A stretch of 64,000 nucleotides of DNA from Clostridia bacterium (GTDB lineage: Bacteria; Bacillota; Clostridia; Oscillospirales; CAG-272): contig JAFTRA010000015.1 of NCBI GenBank assembly GCA_017462485.1, positions 1 through 64,000 on the forward strand. The letters are read 5' to 3'. This document shows, one piece after another, positions 42,313 through 50,629 of this stretch. Under the pieces are notes generated by a model that worked only from the letters and a program-made list of their open reading frames with translations, did no database searches and was not told where the DNA came from. How positions within the stretch are numbered: position 1 is the stretch's first letter; every line of letters begins with the position of its first letter. A program made the position numbers and the translations under genes.

Positions 42313-45039
42313 TTATTTTTTTGCTTTCGCTCTTATGTCTTTTATAATCTCGTGCGGCCACTTGAACTTAAACTTTCTAACGGCAACGTCAAGAAGGAAT
42401 GCAACAAGAGCAATAATTATAAATACGATTCGAGGATCTATTACTTTGTGTATGAATTTTACAACGTTCTCAAACACCTCTGTGGGCTCAGTGAGAACAA
42501 ATCCATCTCCGTCTCTGGCAAGCTCGGCAAGGAATTCCGCCTTTTCCGTGCTATCAAAGAACATATCATACTCCTTCGAATAAGAGAATGCCTTATATGT
42601 CGTATTAGTTGAGATAAGTCTGCCGTCAGCAGCCTTTTTGTTAACGGTTATCTCATATACACCGGGCTTCGTTATAACAAAGCTTACTCGACCGAAGCCG
42701 TCTTCGGCAGAGGGGTGAAGAGTCATAGGCTCAGCATCTGCAAAGGTTGGGTCAATAACAACCTCGATAAGCTCACCCTCGGCAACGTCGGTATATATGT
42801 TCAAACGGTTACTGTAGTTCTCCTCTTTCAAGGAAAGGTCTATATCGGTGGTGCGAACGCTCTCCGTGGGGAACAAAGCAGACACCATATTGTTTACAAG
42901 AGTCTTTCCAACCTCGTCAGAGAGGAACTGAGAGGACCAAGTACCGTTAAGGTCGCACATAAAGCTTCCGACAGTACCCTTTCCAAACTTCCACTGCGCG
43001 TATATAGGAACGAATTCACCCATAAGAACAGCCTCAGCGCCATCCTTAAGCTTCGTTCCGTAGAATCCGTCAAGAGACGGAATATCCGAATTTTTTATTC
43101 CGTTGACAACCGAATTATGAGTTTTAATCGTAGGAGTAAAGGTCTCGTAGTTAACGTCCTTTATCTCGGGAACCTGAAGGTCCTCACGCATAGCCTGAGG
43201 AGTATCGCTGATTTTCTTTACGTCGTGATAGTTATCAGCGCCAACGCCGTTCGTTTCCGTAGCGGCATAGGTTTCGAGTATGTACTTCATATGCGCATCC
43301 GCGCCCTCGGTTTCTATACCGATAATCGACATAGTTATACCAAGCTCGGCGTTACGCTTCATTGCAGCACCGTAATCCTCCTCGTCATCACCCGGAGCAC
43401 CGTCCGTAACGAGAATGATATGTCGCTTCTCAACCTCAGTGAGAGCGGTAAGCGCACTTCCCGCACGTTCAAGAGCGCTGGTGAATATGGTTTCACCACC
43501 ACCTCTGGGAAGGTCGTCTATGGCTGAAAGTATTTTATCTCTTTGCGTACGAGGCGTAAGCTCAAGGTCCTCTGAATAGTCCTTCGCAAAGGTCATAATA
43601 CCTATCCAGTCACGCTCGGAAAGAGCGTCAAGACACGATATTACACCCTGCTGAGCTGCGTAAAGCTTACTCTTTTCAAAGGGTACGGTTCCTCCCTGAT
43701 CGGGGGGCATATACATTGAACCCGACGTATCTATTACAACAACAACCGCTACCGGAGGAGTATAATTGATAACCTCAACGGGTAAAAGCTCTTGATAAAG
43801 AGAGCCGTACATATCCTCACGAGTCCAAGCATTTGCCTCAAAAATGCTATCGGACGGATTCGCATCCTCTTTATTACCGCAAACGGTAAAGAGACCGCCT
43901 CCGATATCCTTTACGTACGAATAAAGTATCTTGTCAAAGCCATCGGGAAGATCAGCATTCGAAACGTTAAGGAGAATTACCTCGTCATACGCGCGAAGCT
44001 CATCTACCGTCTTAGGCATTTTTTCTTCATCATACGAATTGATGACGGTAACCTTCTTGTCGGTCATAATACCGCGCAAGCTTTCGGACTCGTTGGCTAT
44101 ACTCTCAATAATAAGGATTTTGTCAAACACCTCAATATTGACGTAAGTATTATAGCTGTTATTTTCTACGAGAGTGTCCCCATCGCTCTCTATTTCAAAG
44201 TTGAGCTTATGAAGTCCGGGAACGGGAAATACGACTTCAAGCTCTATTTCTTGCACACCTCTTGAGAGTCTTATCTCTCTGGGCTCGCCTATTATCGTTG
44301 CGTTATCGAAAACGGAAATAGTTGCCGAACCATCATATGAGCTCTCAAGACCAACCTTAACCTCGAAAACTTCACCGTGACGCAGGGTATGCTCGGGAAG
44401 AGTTGTGGAAATTATCTGAACCTCATCGCCATGCTCATCAGGGAAATGCACGGTATCAACCTTTATTCCCTCTGCAGCTATGTTTTTTATTACTCCAAGC
44501 GCTTCCGAATCGGTTTCAACACCATCGGAGAGAAGCACGATACGTGCTGACTCGGGCTTGGTGAACAAGCTTTTTGCATATACAAGCGCTGAAGCTATAT
44601 CCGTAGCGGTATCGTCAGGCGCTTCCGCCGTAAGATATCCACGAAGCACCTCTTCTGTGTTATCGCTTATAGGAGCGGCGAGAACCTGATTATATCCAAA
44701 GGTAACTACGCCAATCTTAAAATCTTCATATGCGTCCGTTATAACCGCACGGACAAAGTCATCCTTCAAAGTGTCGGAATCCTCGTTCGAATGCGACTTA
44801 TCCACAAGAATTATAACCTCGTTATCCTTATTGGGAACGTCATATTGGAAATCAATTCCGGCAAGAACTGTAATGCTTAACACGAGCGCCGTTATATGAA
44901 GCACAAGCGAAACTATACGGTTTCTGTTACGTCTGTACTTTTTATTGCTGAGAAAATAAGGAATCAGCGAAAAAGCTAACGCCGGTATGAGAAGAAGGAG
45001 AAACCATGGTCTATCGAAATTTATTGAAAAATTAAGCAC
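42313..45039 (-). CDS. Membrane protein with two von Willebrand A domains
   Basis: A 908-residue protein. Two N-terminal membrane segments (about 11-29 and 42-60) precede a vWA-like domain with a MIDAS-type DKSHS at 80-84. A second vWA follows, with the complete MIDAS DTSGS at 437-441 and IILVTDGAPGD. A C-terminal membrane segment (about 870-890) and a basic tail end the chain. The middle (about 305-420) looks like a glutamine-amidotransferase-type fold. Bat-like proteins of this kind work with MoxR ATPases in envelope assembly or stress tolerance. The start is GTG, after AGGAGG. The gap to the previous gene is 12 bp. Confidence 0.85.
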   Translation of the reverse strand: MLNFSINFDRPWFLLLLIPALAFSLIPYFLSNKKYRRNRNRIVSLVLHITALVLSITVLAGIDFQYDVPNKDNEVIILVDKSHSNEDSDTLKDDFVRAVITDAYEDFKIGVVTFGYNQVLAAPISDNTEEVLRGYLTAEAPDDTATDIASALVYAKSLFTKPESARIVLLSDGVETDSEALGVIKNIAAEGIKVDTVHFPDEHGDEVQIISTTLPEHTLRHGEVFEVKVGLESSYDGSATISVFDNATIIGEPREIRLSRGVQEIELEVVFPVPGLHKLNFEIESDGDTLVENNSYNTYVNIEVFDKILIIESIANESESLRGIMTDKKVTVINSYDEEKMPKTVDELRAYDEVILLNVSNADLPDGFDKILYSYVKDIGGGLFTVCGNKEDANPSDSIFEANAWTREDMYGSLYQELLPVEVINYTPPVAVVVVIDTSGSMYMPPDQGGTVPFEKSKLYAAQQGVISCLDALSERDWIGIMTFAKDYSEDLELTPRTQRDKILSAIDDLPRGGGETIFTSALERAGSALTALTEVEKRHIILVTDGAPGDDEEDYGAAMKRNAELGITMSIIGIETEGADAHMKYILETYAATETNGVGADNYHDVKKISDTPQAMREDLQVPEIKDVNYETFTPTIKTHNSVVNGIKNSDIPSLDGFYGTKLKDGAEAVLMGEFVPIYAQWKFGKGTVGSFMCDLNGTWSSQFLSDEVGKTLVNNMVSALFPTESVRTTDIDLSLKEENYSNRLNIYTDVAEGELIEVVIDPTFADAEPMTLHPSAEDGFGRVSFVITKPGVYEITVNKKAADGRLISTNTTYKAFSYSKEYDMFFDSTEKAEFLAELARDGDGFVLTEPTEVFENVVKFIHKVIDPRIVFIIIALVAFLLDVAVRKFKFKWPHEIIKDIRAKAKK

Positions 45040-45051
45040 TTTCCTTCCTCC

Positions 45052-47019
45052 TTAATTAGTCTCTCGCGACTTCAACCACCACTCAAGGAACATTAATGCT
45101 ACAAGAGCGAGCGCGAAATAAAATACAAGATCGAGATTTGCATCTTCAAGCACGGGGGGATAATAAGGATTCGTAAGAGAATCCAACTCACGCACTATAT
45201 TGCTTTCATCATCAGGGATAGTAACGTAGAAGTTCTCTACCACCTGCTGACCCGAAATCGGGGTCTGCGTAACGGTATAAAGACCGGGAGCATCAGCGGC
45301 AATCTTCGCTGGGAATTCGGTGAATTCCGCACTTATGCTTGCAGGTCCCGTAACCGAAAGCTCAGGGCTTCTCGAATTAAGAGTAACCTCGTCGTAAAGC
45401 TCTACAACGGGCGACTCGAAGGTAGAAGGTATGTAATGCTCAAGAATATTGTTCATCAAAAGAGGAAACTCAGGTGTCAACGCAATATTTGAATAATGCA
45501 TACTGAATGAGAACAGAACGAGCTTTGCTTCAGGATCATTTTTTGCGATTACGATAGGATTTTCGTCAACGTAAAGAAGAGGCGTATATCCACTGTCATA
45601 AGCATTGATTTTTCTATATCTGGTAACGGTAATGTTTTCCGCATCAACGCCTTTCATAATCTCGTGAGAAACCTCGTTTGCATTAAGGTTTTTCTCACCC
45701 GTAAAGCCTAACTGATTTCCAAGAACGAAATCCGTACCCTTAGGTAACGTATCGGGGTCTATGAGTATAACAAGACCGTCGGTAGGAATCGTTTTCGGCA
45801 TATGGTGCTCGAATATGTATATATCATATCCGCTAAGCTCGGGCTCCTTGCCCATTCCCATCTGAATCATCTTTTCATCGTCATGGATCTCGTCTATCTC
45901 TATATCCCAATCGTCTTTGAGTTGGTTACGTAAGCCCATAAGAGCGCCACTGACGAAGTTGTTGATTTTGGTACTGTAATATTGTACCCTGAGAGTCTGA
46001 GGAGTTCCACCGTACAGATAGAAGGAGTTATCTATCTCAAGCGCATCGTTCTCCTGCACGTAGCAATATACGTGATCGTAAGCAAAGAGCTTAAGATCCG
46101 TGATATCATCGTTCTCGTTATTACCAAAGCGAATGGTGGTTCGCTCGTTCATATCGAGGAGCGCATCGTACTCAAGCTTGAGAGTACCGCCGTTAACCGT
46201 CTCGGAAGAATCACCCTGACCGTAAACACCGTATGCACCGTGTATTTCAAGGTAAATTTTAACGCTGTTAACTCTTCCGTACGTTGCTGTATCAACCTCA
46301 AATCTGTAATAGTTATCGTCGATAACCGCTCTTACGTCAAGGATAGCCGCGTTCCACTCCGATACGTCGGAAACGTCGTTGACAGTAACCTTTCCGTCAT
46401 CGATATATTTAGTACCTGTGTAAAGAATTACCTCCGCCTTAGCGTTTTCCTCAAGCACGTCCTCGGCAAGCATCATCGCTCCGTCTATATCAGCATTACC
46501 CCAAGTGCACTTCAATCCAAGCGGTGAAACAAGCTCGGCGAGCTGCGCGGTAACGGTGTCTTTCTGAGACGAATCCGCTCTCTGACAAATTAAAGAAGCC
46601 TCTCTGCCTGCAAGAATTACCGTAACCACGCTTCCGTCTGACATTACTTCAGTCGCGGTTTTTTCTGCCTCGGCAACAGCGCGCTCAAAGCGCGTCTCGC
46701 CCTCAAGCTCGGAGAACATAGACGCCGATGCGTCAATGATAAGAACTTTTTCCTTAGCCGCTTTTTCATCCTCAGCGTCAATATAAGGCTGAGTAAGGAT
46801 GAAAGTGCATGCCGTTACAATAAGCACCTGACATATTATCAGGAGGATATTGCGCAGCTTACTAAGAGGCATTTTCTTTTTTCGGTATTTCAAGCTGAGC
46901 TTCCAAACGTAAGTACTGGAAATATATTTATTTTGATAATTAGGTTTTATTATGTATATTATCAAAAGAATAATAAGGCCGATAAAACCTAAAAAACCAA
47001 TAGGAGTAAGCCAACTCAT
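45052..47019 (-). CDS. BatA-like membrane vWA protein
   Basis: A 655-residue protein. Membrane segments at about 7-24 and 58-78 flank the BatA-type N-terminal motif (PLSKLRNILLIICQVL). A vWA domain then begins, with MIDAS D96 in IIDASASM. A large extracytoplasmic part follows, and a final membrane segment lies at about 628-648. It overlaps the DUF58 gene by four bases (ATGA). It probably forms a membrane complex with the next vWA protein. Confidence 0.85.
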   Translation of the reverse strand: MSWLTPIGFLGFIGLIILLIIYIIKPNYQNKYISSTYVWKLSLKYRKKKMPLSKLRNILLIICQVLIVTACTFILTQPYIDAEDEKAAKEKVLIIDASASMFSELEGETRFERAVAEAEKTATEVMSDGSVVTVILAGREASLICQRADSSQKDTVTAQLAELVSPLGLKCTWGNADIDGAMMLAEDVLEENAKAEVILYTGTKYIDDGKVTVNDVSDVSEWNAAILDVRAVIDDNYYRFEVDTATYGRVNSVKIYLEIHGAYGVYGQGDSSETVNGGTLKLEYDALLDMNERTTIRFGNNENDDITDLKLFAYDHVYCYVQENDALEIDNSFYLYGGTPQTLRVQYYSTKINNFVSGALMGLRNQLKDDWDIEIDEIHDDEKMIQMGMGKEPELSGYDIYIFEHHMPKTIPTDGLVILIDPDTLPKGTDFVLGNQLGFTGEKNLNANEVSHEIMKGVDAENITVTRYRKINAYDSGYTPLLYVDENPIVIAKNDPEAKLVLFSFSMHYSNIALTPEFPLLMNNILEHYIPSTFESPVVELYDEVTLNSRSPELSVTGPASISAEFTEFPAKIAADAPGLYTVTQTPISGQQVVENFYVTIPDDESNIVRELDSLTNPYYPPVLEDANLDLVFYFALALVALMFLEWWLKSRETN

Positions 47020-47915
47020 GCCATTATACCCACCTTTAAGAGTTCTTTAAACAGCATCTTCTCAATCGGCTGATCTGTTGATACCGATACAAAGGACACA
47101 CCGCGGGAATTACAGAAGGAGTGAATGCCCTCGACAAAATCGCGCATAGCCTCCTCGTACGCCAGTTGCGACGCACGGTCTATGTTTATCTTCATATTTT
47201 TCATATCCGTAATATCCTCGCTCTCAAGGTCGATAAGATTAACACGTCCTGTGTAAAGGGGGTCTCTCTCCTCGGGAGTAAGTATCTGAACAAGAAGAAC
47301 CTGTCTCTTTTTATAAACAAGATAATCAACGGCACGGCGCCAATCTTCCTCAGTAAAGAAATCCGAGATAATAACGGTAAGACCGTCATTACTGCCCGTG
47401 TCCTGACATCCTATTATTGCGCGAGATATATCAGAGCCGCCATCGAATTCAAGCTTCTCAAGCTCGCTTATCGCGCTGAAGAACGGCTTCTTACCAACTA
47501 TCGTACCAAACGGATTTTTCGCCTTATCGCCGCTAATCAGATGATACGAAACCTTATCCATATTATGTACCGAGAGGTATCCGAGAGCTGCCGCAGTGGC
47601 TATAACGTATTGCGCCTTTGCGGGATTATCCTTACCAAGCGATGCAGAGCAATCGATAAATATCTGAGTATGCATCTGGCGCTCGTCGGTAAACAGCTTC
47701 AAGAAGAACTTCTCAAAACGGCTGTAAAGATTCCAGTCGATACGGCGTATATCGTCACCAAGCACGTATTCACGGTAGTCGGCAAATTCGACCGTCTGTC
47801 CGTATGTACGCACAAGATGCTTGCCGCCGAAGAAGCCCGCAAGATCAGCACGGAGCTCCAGCGATAAGGTCTCTAGCTGGCTGAAAAACCCGTCGTTTAA
47901 ATACGAACCTTTCAC
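47016..47915 (-). CDS. DUF58 domain protein of the MoxR operon
   Basis: A 299-residue protein. The DUF58 signature YVLGDDIRRIDWNLYSR (50-66) is followed by a vWA-like fold with a DCSAS MIDAS-type site (88-92) and IISDFFTEEDW. DUF58 proteins act beside MoxR ATPases, probably as adaptor or chaperone targets. The start is GTG at 47915 with no clear ribosome site. A hairpin, GTTTCCG-AAAA-CGGAAAC (47930-47947), lies just before it and may affect translation. Confidence 0.85.
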   Translation of the reverse strand: MKGSYLNDGFFSQLETLSLELRADLAGFFGGKHLVRTYGQTVEFADYREYVLGDDIRRIDWNLYSRFEKFFLKLFTDERQMHTQIFIDCSASLGKDNPAKAQYVIATAAALGYLSVHNMDKVSYHLISGDKAKNPFGTIVGKKPFFSAISELEKLEFDGGSDISRAIIGCQDTGSNDGLTVIISDFFTEEDWRRAVDYLVYKKRQVLLVQILTPEERDPLYTGRVNLIDLESEDITDMKNMKINIDRASQLAYEEAMRDFVEGIHSFCNSRGVSFVSVSTDQPIEKMLFKELLKVGIMA

Positions 47916-47929
47916 TATTTATGACCATC

Positions 47930-47947
47930 GTTTCCGAAAACGGAAAC
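47930..47947. promoter_or_regulatory. Perfect hairpin between the MoxR and DUF58 genes
   Basis: GTTTCCG (47930-47936), AAAA, CGGAAAC (47941-47947). There is no T-run, so it is not a typical terminator. It could be an mRNA processing or stabilising element, or an operator. The position is the only sizeable intergenic gap inside the operon apart from 49110-49177. Confidence 0.45.
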
Positions 47948-48032
47948 TACCTTTCTTTGCAATGATTAACCTCGGCAAACCACTAAGCATTTTCACAAGG
48001 GGGCTTCAATGGATCTGCCATTTTTTTCGAAT

Positions 48033-49109
48033 TTAGGCCTTTTTACCGAAAAGTCCGCGTTTCTTTGCTGTGTTTTCGTCCTCGGTGGGCTGCACCTTTT
48101 CCGCCTTCTTCTCGCTGGCAATTCCGCATCTTACAGCAAGCTCATCGATTATCTTTTCAATGATCTCGTCTGCAGAAACTCTCTCGGCAACAGCCTCGAA
48201 GGTGAGCTTCATACGGTGGCGGAGTACGGGATATGCAAGAGAATTAACGTCGTTATAAGAAACGTTGTATCTTCCGCTCATAAGAGCCTTTACCTTAGCA
48301 GCGGATATGAGAGCCTGACCTGCTCTGGGAGATGCTCCGAGACGAACGTACTTCTTGGCAGCCTCACTTGCGCACTCGCTATCGGGATGAGTTGCAGAGC
48401 AAAGCATCATAGCGTATTTCATAACCTCTTCCGCAACGGGAATCTGGTTAGCGGTAGCGCGCATTTCAAGAAGATCAGAGCCGTTACAAGCGGCATCAGC
48501 AACCTCTGCCATGGTCTTCTGCGTCATATTAACGATTCCCATAAGCTCGTCAAGAGTGGGGTTCTTAACTATAATCTTGAACATGAAACGGTCCATCTGA
48601 GCCTCAGGAAGAGGATAAGTACCGTCCTGCTCAACAGGGTTCTGAGTTGCAAGCACGAAGAAGGGCTCTTCAAGCTTTCTGGAAACACCCATAACCGTAA
48701 CAGTATGCTCCTGCATCGCCTCAAGAAGAGCCGACTGAGTCTTAGGAGTGGCACGGTTAATCTCGTCCGCAAGAATTATGTTCGAGAAGATAGGACCGGG
48801 CTGGAACTCGAAGTTGGAGTTACCGTTCTCGTCCTTTACGATAATGTTGGTACCTGTTACGTCCGCAGGCATAAGGTCGGGAGTAAACTGTATTCTTGAG
48901 AAGGGAAGGTCGAATACACGTCCAAGAGAACGTACAAGACGGGTCTTACCAACTCCGGGAACACCCTCAAGAAGCACGTTACCGCCTGCGATCATAGCGA
49001 TTACCGCACCCTCAATTACCTCTTTCTGACCGATAACGTCACGCTCAATCTGCTTAAAGATGTTATCGCACTGTACCTTAAATTTTGTCAAATTCTGTTC
49101 TGTAACCAT
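48033..49109 (-). CDS. MoxR-family AAA+ ATPase
   Basis: A 358-residue ATPase. Walker A GVPGVGKT lies at 49-56, and Walker B and the helix-2 region IILADEINRATPKTQSALLEAMQE follow near 110. The sensor is in FFVLATQNPVEQDGTYPLPEAQMDRF. A lysine-rich 30-residue tail follows the lid. MoxR ATPases act as chaperones for vWA-containing partner complexes, here the DUF58 and two vWA proteins encoded next. The ribosome site is weak (AAGAAAG). Confidence 0.9.
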   Translation of the reverse strand: MVTEQNLTKFKVQCDNIFKQIERDVIGQKEVIEGAVIAMIAGGNVLLEGVPGVGKTRLVRSLGRVFDLPFSRIQFTPDLMPADVTGTNIIVKDENGNSNFEFQPGPIFSNIILADEINRATPKTQSALLEAMQEHTVTVMGVSRKLEEPFFVLATQNPVEQDGTYPLPEAQMDRFMFKIIVKNPTLDELMGIVNMTQKTMAEVADAACNGSDLLEMRATANQIPVAEEVMKYAMMLCSATHPDSECASEAAKKYVRLGASPRAGQALISAAKVKALMSGRYNVSYNDVNSLAYPVLRHRMKLTFEAVAERVSADEIIEKIIDELAVRCGIASEKKAEKVQPTEDENTAKKRGLFGKKA

Positions 49110-49177
49110 TGTCTTTCTTAGCCTCGTTTTTATGTAATATTTTTTAAAAATTCAATTCTTAACGTTCGAGATTTTGC

Positions 49178-50179
49178 TTACTTTATGATACCGAAGTAAG
49201 TCTCAATTATATCGCGCATTTCATCGGAGATATCTTCCCTCTCCTCAAGAGCCTTAAGAAGATCCTCGTAATAATGCTCATAAACGTCTCGGTAGTAGGT
49301 ATCACCGTCAATTATCTGGTTTACCTCCTCGTACTTACCGCCTCCGCCGCCGGGATTGTTCTGATCTCCGGGGCCCTGACCTTCACCGGGTACGTCATCG
49401 GGCTCGTCCTCATCGTCGCCCGCATCCTCGTCGTCCTTTACCTCAATAAATATTGCGGAGACCTCAATGTCCTTAGTGACCTCCGTATCCTTTCTTGAGG
49501 GATTGAAGACACCGTCGTTCCATGCAAGGAACATATATCCGTCCTCCGCTACGGCAAGCACGCGCTCACCGTCCTCACCGTCGGTAACAGTCTGCTCGGC
49601 ATTACCTATTATGTAGCCGCCCTTGCCGACAGAATACTTGACGTTGAACTCTTCGGGAGGCTCAGGCGGGAATATCATATGCCATACCTCAATACCCGAA
49701 GGAATCACACCGGCATTACTTAAAGCTTCCGTGGTGAATGCTCCCGCAAAAAGCGTACCGAATACCGCGATAAGCACGATTATTACGGTAGCGATTTTTA
49801 TTTTTACTTGCTTTTTGTCAAGCTTGCCGAGATTCTCAACAGCGTCGCGACGCTGCACTTCAGCAATATAGGAGTCGTCCCCTTCAAGCTCAACCATCGT
49901 TATCAGACGCTCGTCAAGTCCGTATCGGTCGAGGCGCTTTGCATTTTTCTTGACCGTGGGCGAGAACACCGTTTTGTAAAACACAAGCATCAGAGCCAGA
50001 GTTACAACAACGAATGATAACACCGCAGGAAGAATACCGTTTGAGCTCAAGAACCAGAATACCGTTGCAACAACGAATCCGACTCCCGCGCCAAACACCG
50101 CTCCGAGAAGCAGAGATTTAATTATCGCCTCTCTCCGAAGAACCGAGTCATAACGATCAAATTTTTTCTGTGATTTCAT
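49178..50179 (-). CDS. Membrane protein with InlB-like repeat, first gene of the MoxR operon
   Basis: A 333-residue protein of no family I recognise as a whole. It has three hydrophobic segments (about 20-42, 50-68 and 128-148). An extracytoplasmic InlB B-repeat-like module follows (GGYIIGNAEQTV ... GYMFLAWNDG, about 185-240). Next come an acidic stretch and a glycine/proline linker (DDEDAGDDEDEPDD ... NPGGGGG), then a helical C-terminus. The N-terminal half, DERLITMVELEGDDSYIAEVQRRDA, resembles the DUF4175-like proteins seen in Bat operons. The ribosome site is weak (AAGGAAA, 11 bases upstream). Confidence 0.6.
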   Translation of the reverse strand: MKSQKKFDRYDSVLRREAIIKSLLLGAVFGAGVGFVVATVFWFLSSNGILPAVLSFVVVTLALMLVFYKTVFSPTVKKNAKRLDRYGLDERLITMVELEGDDSYIAEVQRRDAVENLGKLDKKQVKIKIATVIIVLIAVFGTLFAGAFTTEALSNAGVIPSGIEVWHMIFPPEPPEEFNVKYSVGKGGYIIGNAEQTVTDGEDGERVLAVAEDGYMFLAWNDGVFNPSRKDTEVTKDIEVSAIFIEVKDDEDAGDDEDEPDDVPGEGQGPGDQNNPGGGGGKYEEVNQIIDGDTYYRDVYEHYYEDLLKALEEREDISDEMRDIIETYFGIIK

Positions 50180-50252
50180 TGCAAAAACCGTTTCCTTAAA
50201 TATTTTTTTTACGCCTATATTAAGATAACGCGCGCAAAAAAGTCTGTTAATT

Positions 50253-50281
50253 ATTATAACATATTTTCCACTTTATGTCAA
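50253..50281 (-). promoter_or_regulatory. Promoter of the MoxR/vWA envelope operon
   Basis: On the minus strand, perfect TTGACA (50276-50281), a 17-bp spacer and TATAAT (50253-50258), 75 bp upstream of the first gene. The seven genes down to 36155 follow with short gaps and no internal terminator, so they form one 14-kb transcription unit. The rest of 50282-50439 shows nothing. Confidence 0.8.
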
Positions 50282-50439
50282 CCTTTGTCGCAACATTTCA
50301 ATGTTCGTTCTTGTTAATTTTTCTTCATTTTTTCGGCGCATTTTTGTTCATTTTTACCATATTATTTCAAACCACTCTCGAGCATTCGTCTTAATATCAA
50401 ATTCCTTTAATTAAGAAAGAAACATTTAAAAATGCAAAA

Positions 50440-50483
50440 AAGAGCAAGAGTACAAGGAAAAAAATCCTCATAATCTTGCTCTT
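50440..50483. terminator. Bidirectional terminator-like hairpin, copy 2
   Basis: AAGAGCAAG (50440-50448) pairs with CTTGCTCTT (50475-50483). Read leftward it is followed by TTTTTTGC. It shares AAGAGCAAGAGTA and the 3' arm with the element at 296-346. It lies about 150 bp after the stop of the giant gene. Confidence 0.55.
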
Positions 50484-50572
50484 ATTTATCGATTGGCGGC
50501 TTGCATAAACCTGCCGAACGGTAGATTTACTTCCCTACTGCGCACAAGAGCGCTTTAGGAAATCCGCGATCC

Positions 50573-50600
50573 ACCGTGATGCCCCAGCGGACATCACGGT
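50573..50600. repeat. Hairpin in the 3' region of the giant gene
   Basis: ACCGTGATG (50573-50581) and CATCACGGT (50592-50600) form a perfect 9-bp stem with a 10-nt loop, 30 bp after the stop codon. There is no T-run, so it may protect the mRNA end rather than terminate. Confidence 0.5.
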
Positions 50601-50629
50601 AAACCTTAATTATGCGACTGATTTAATAA

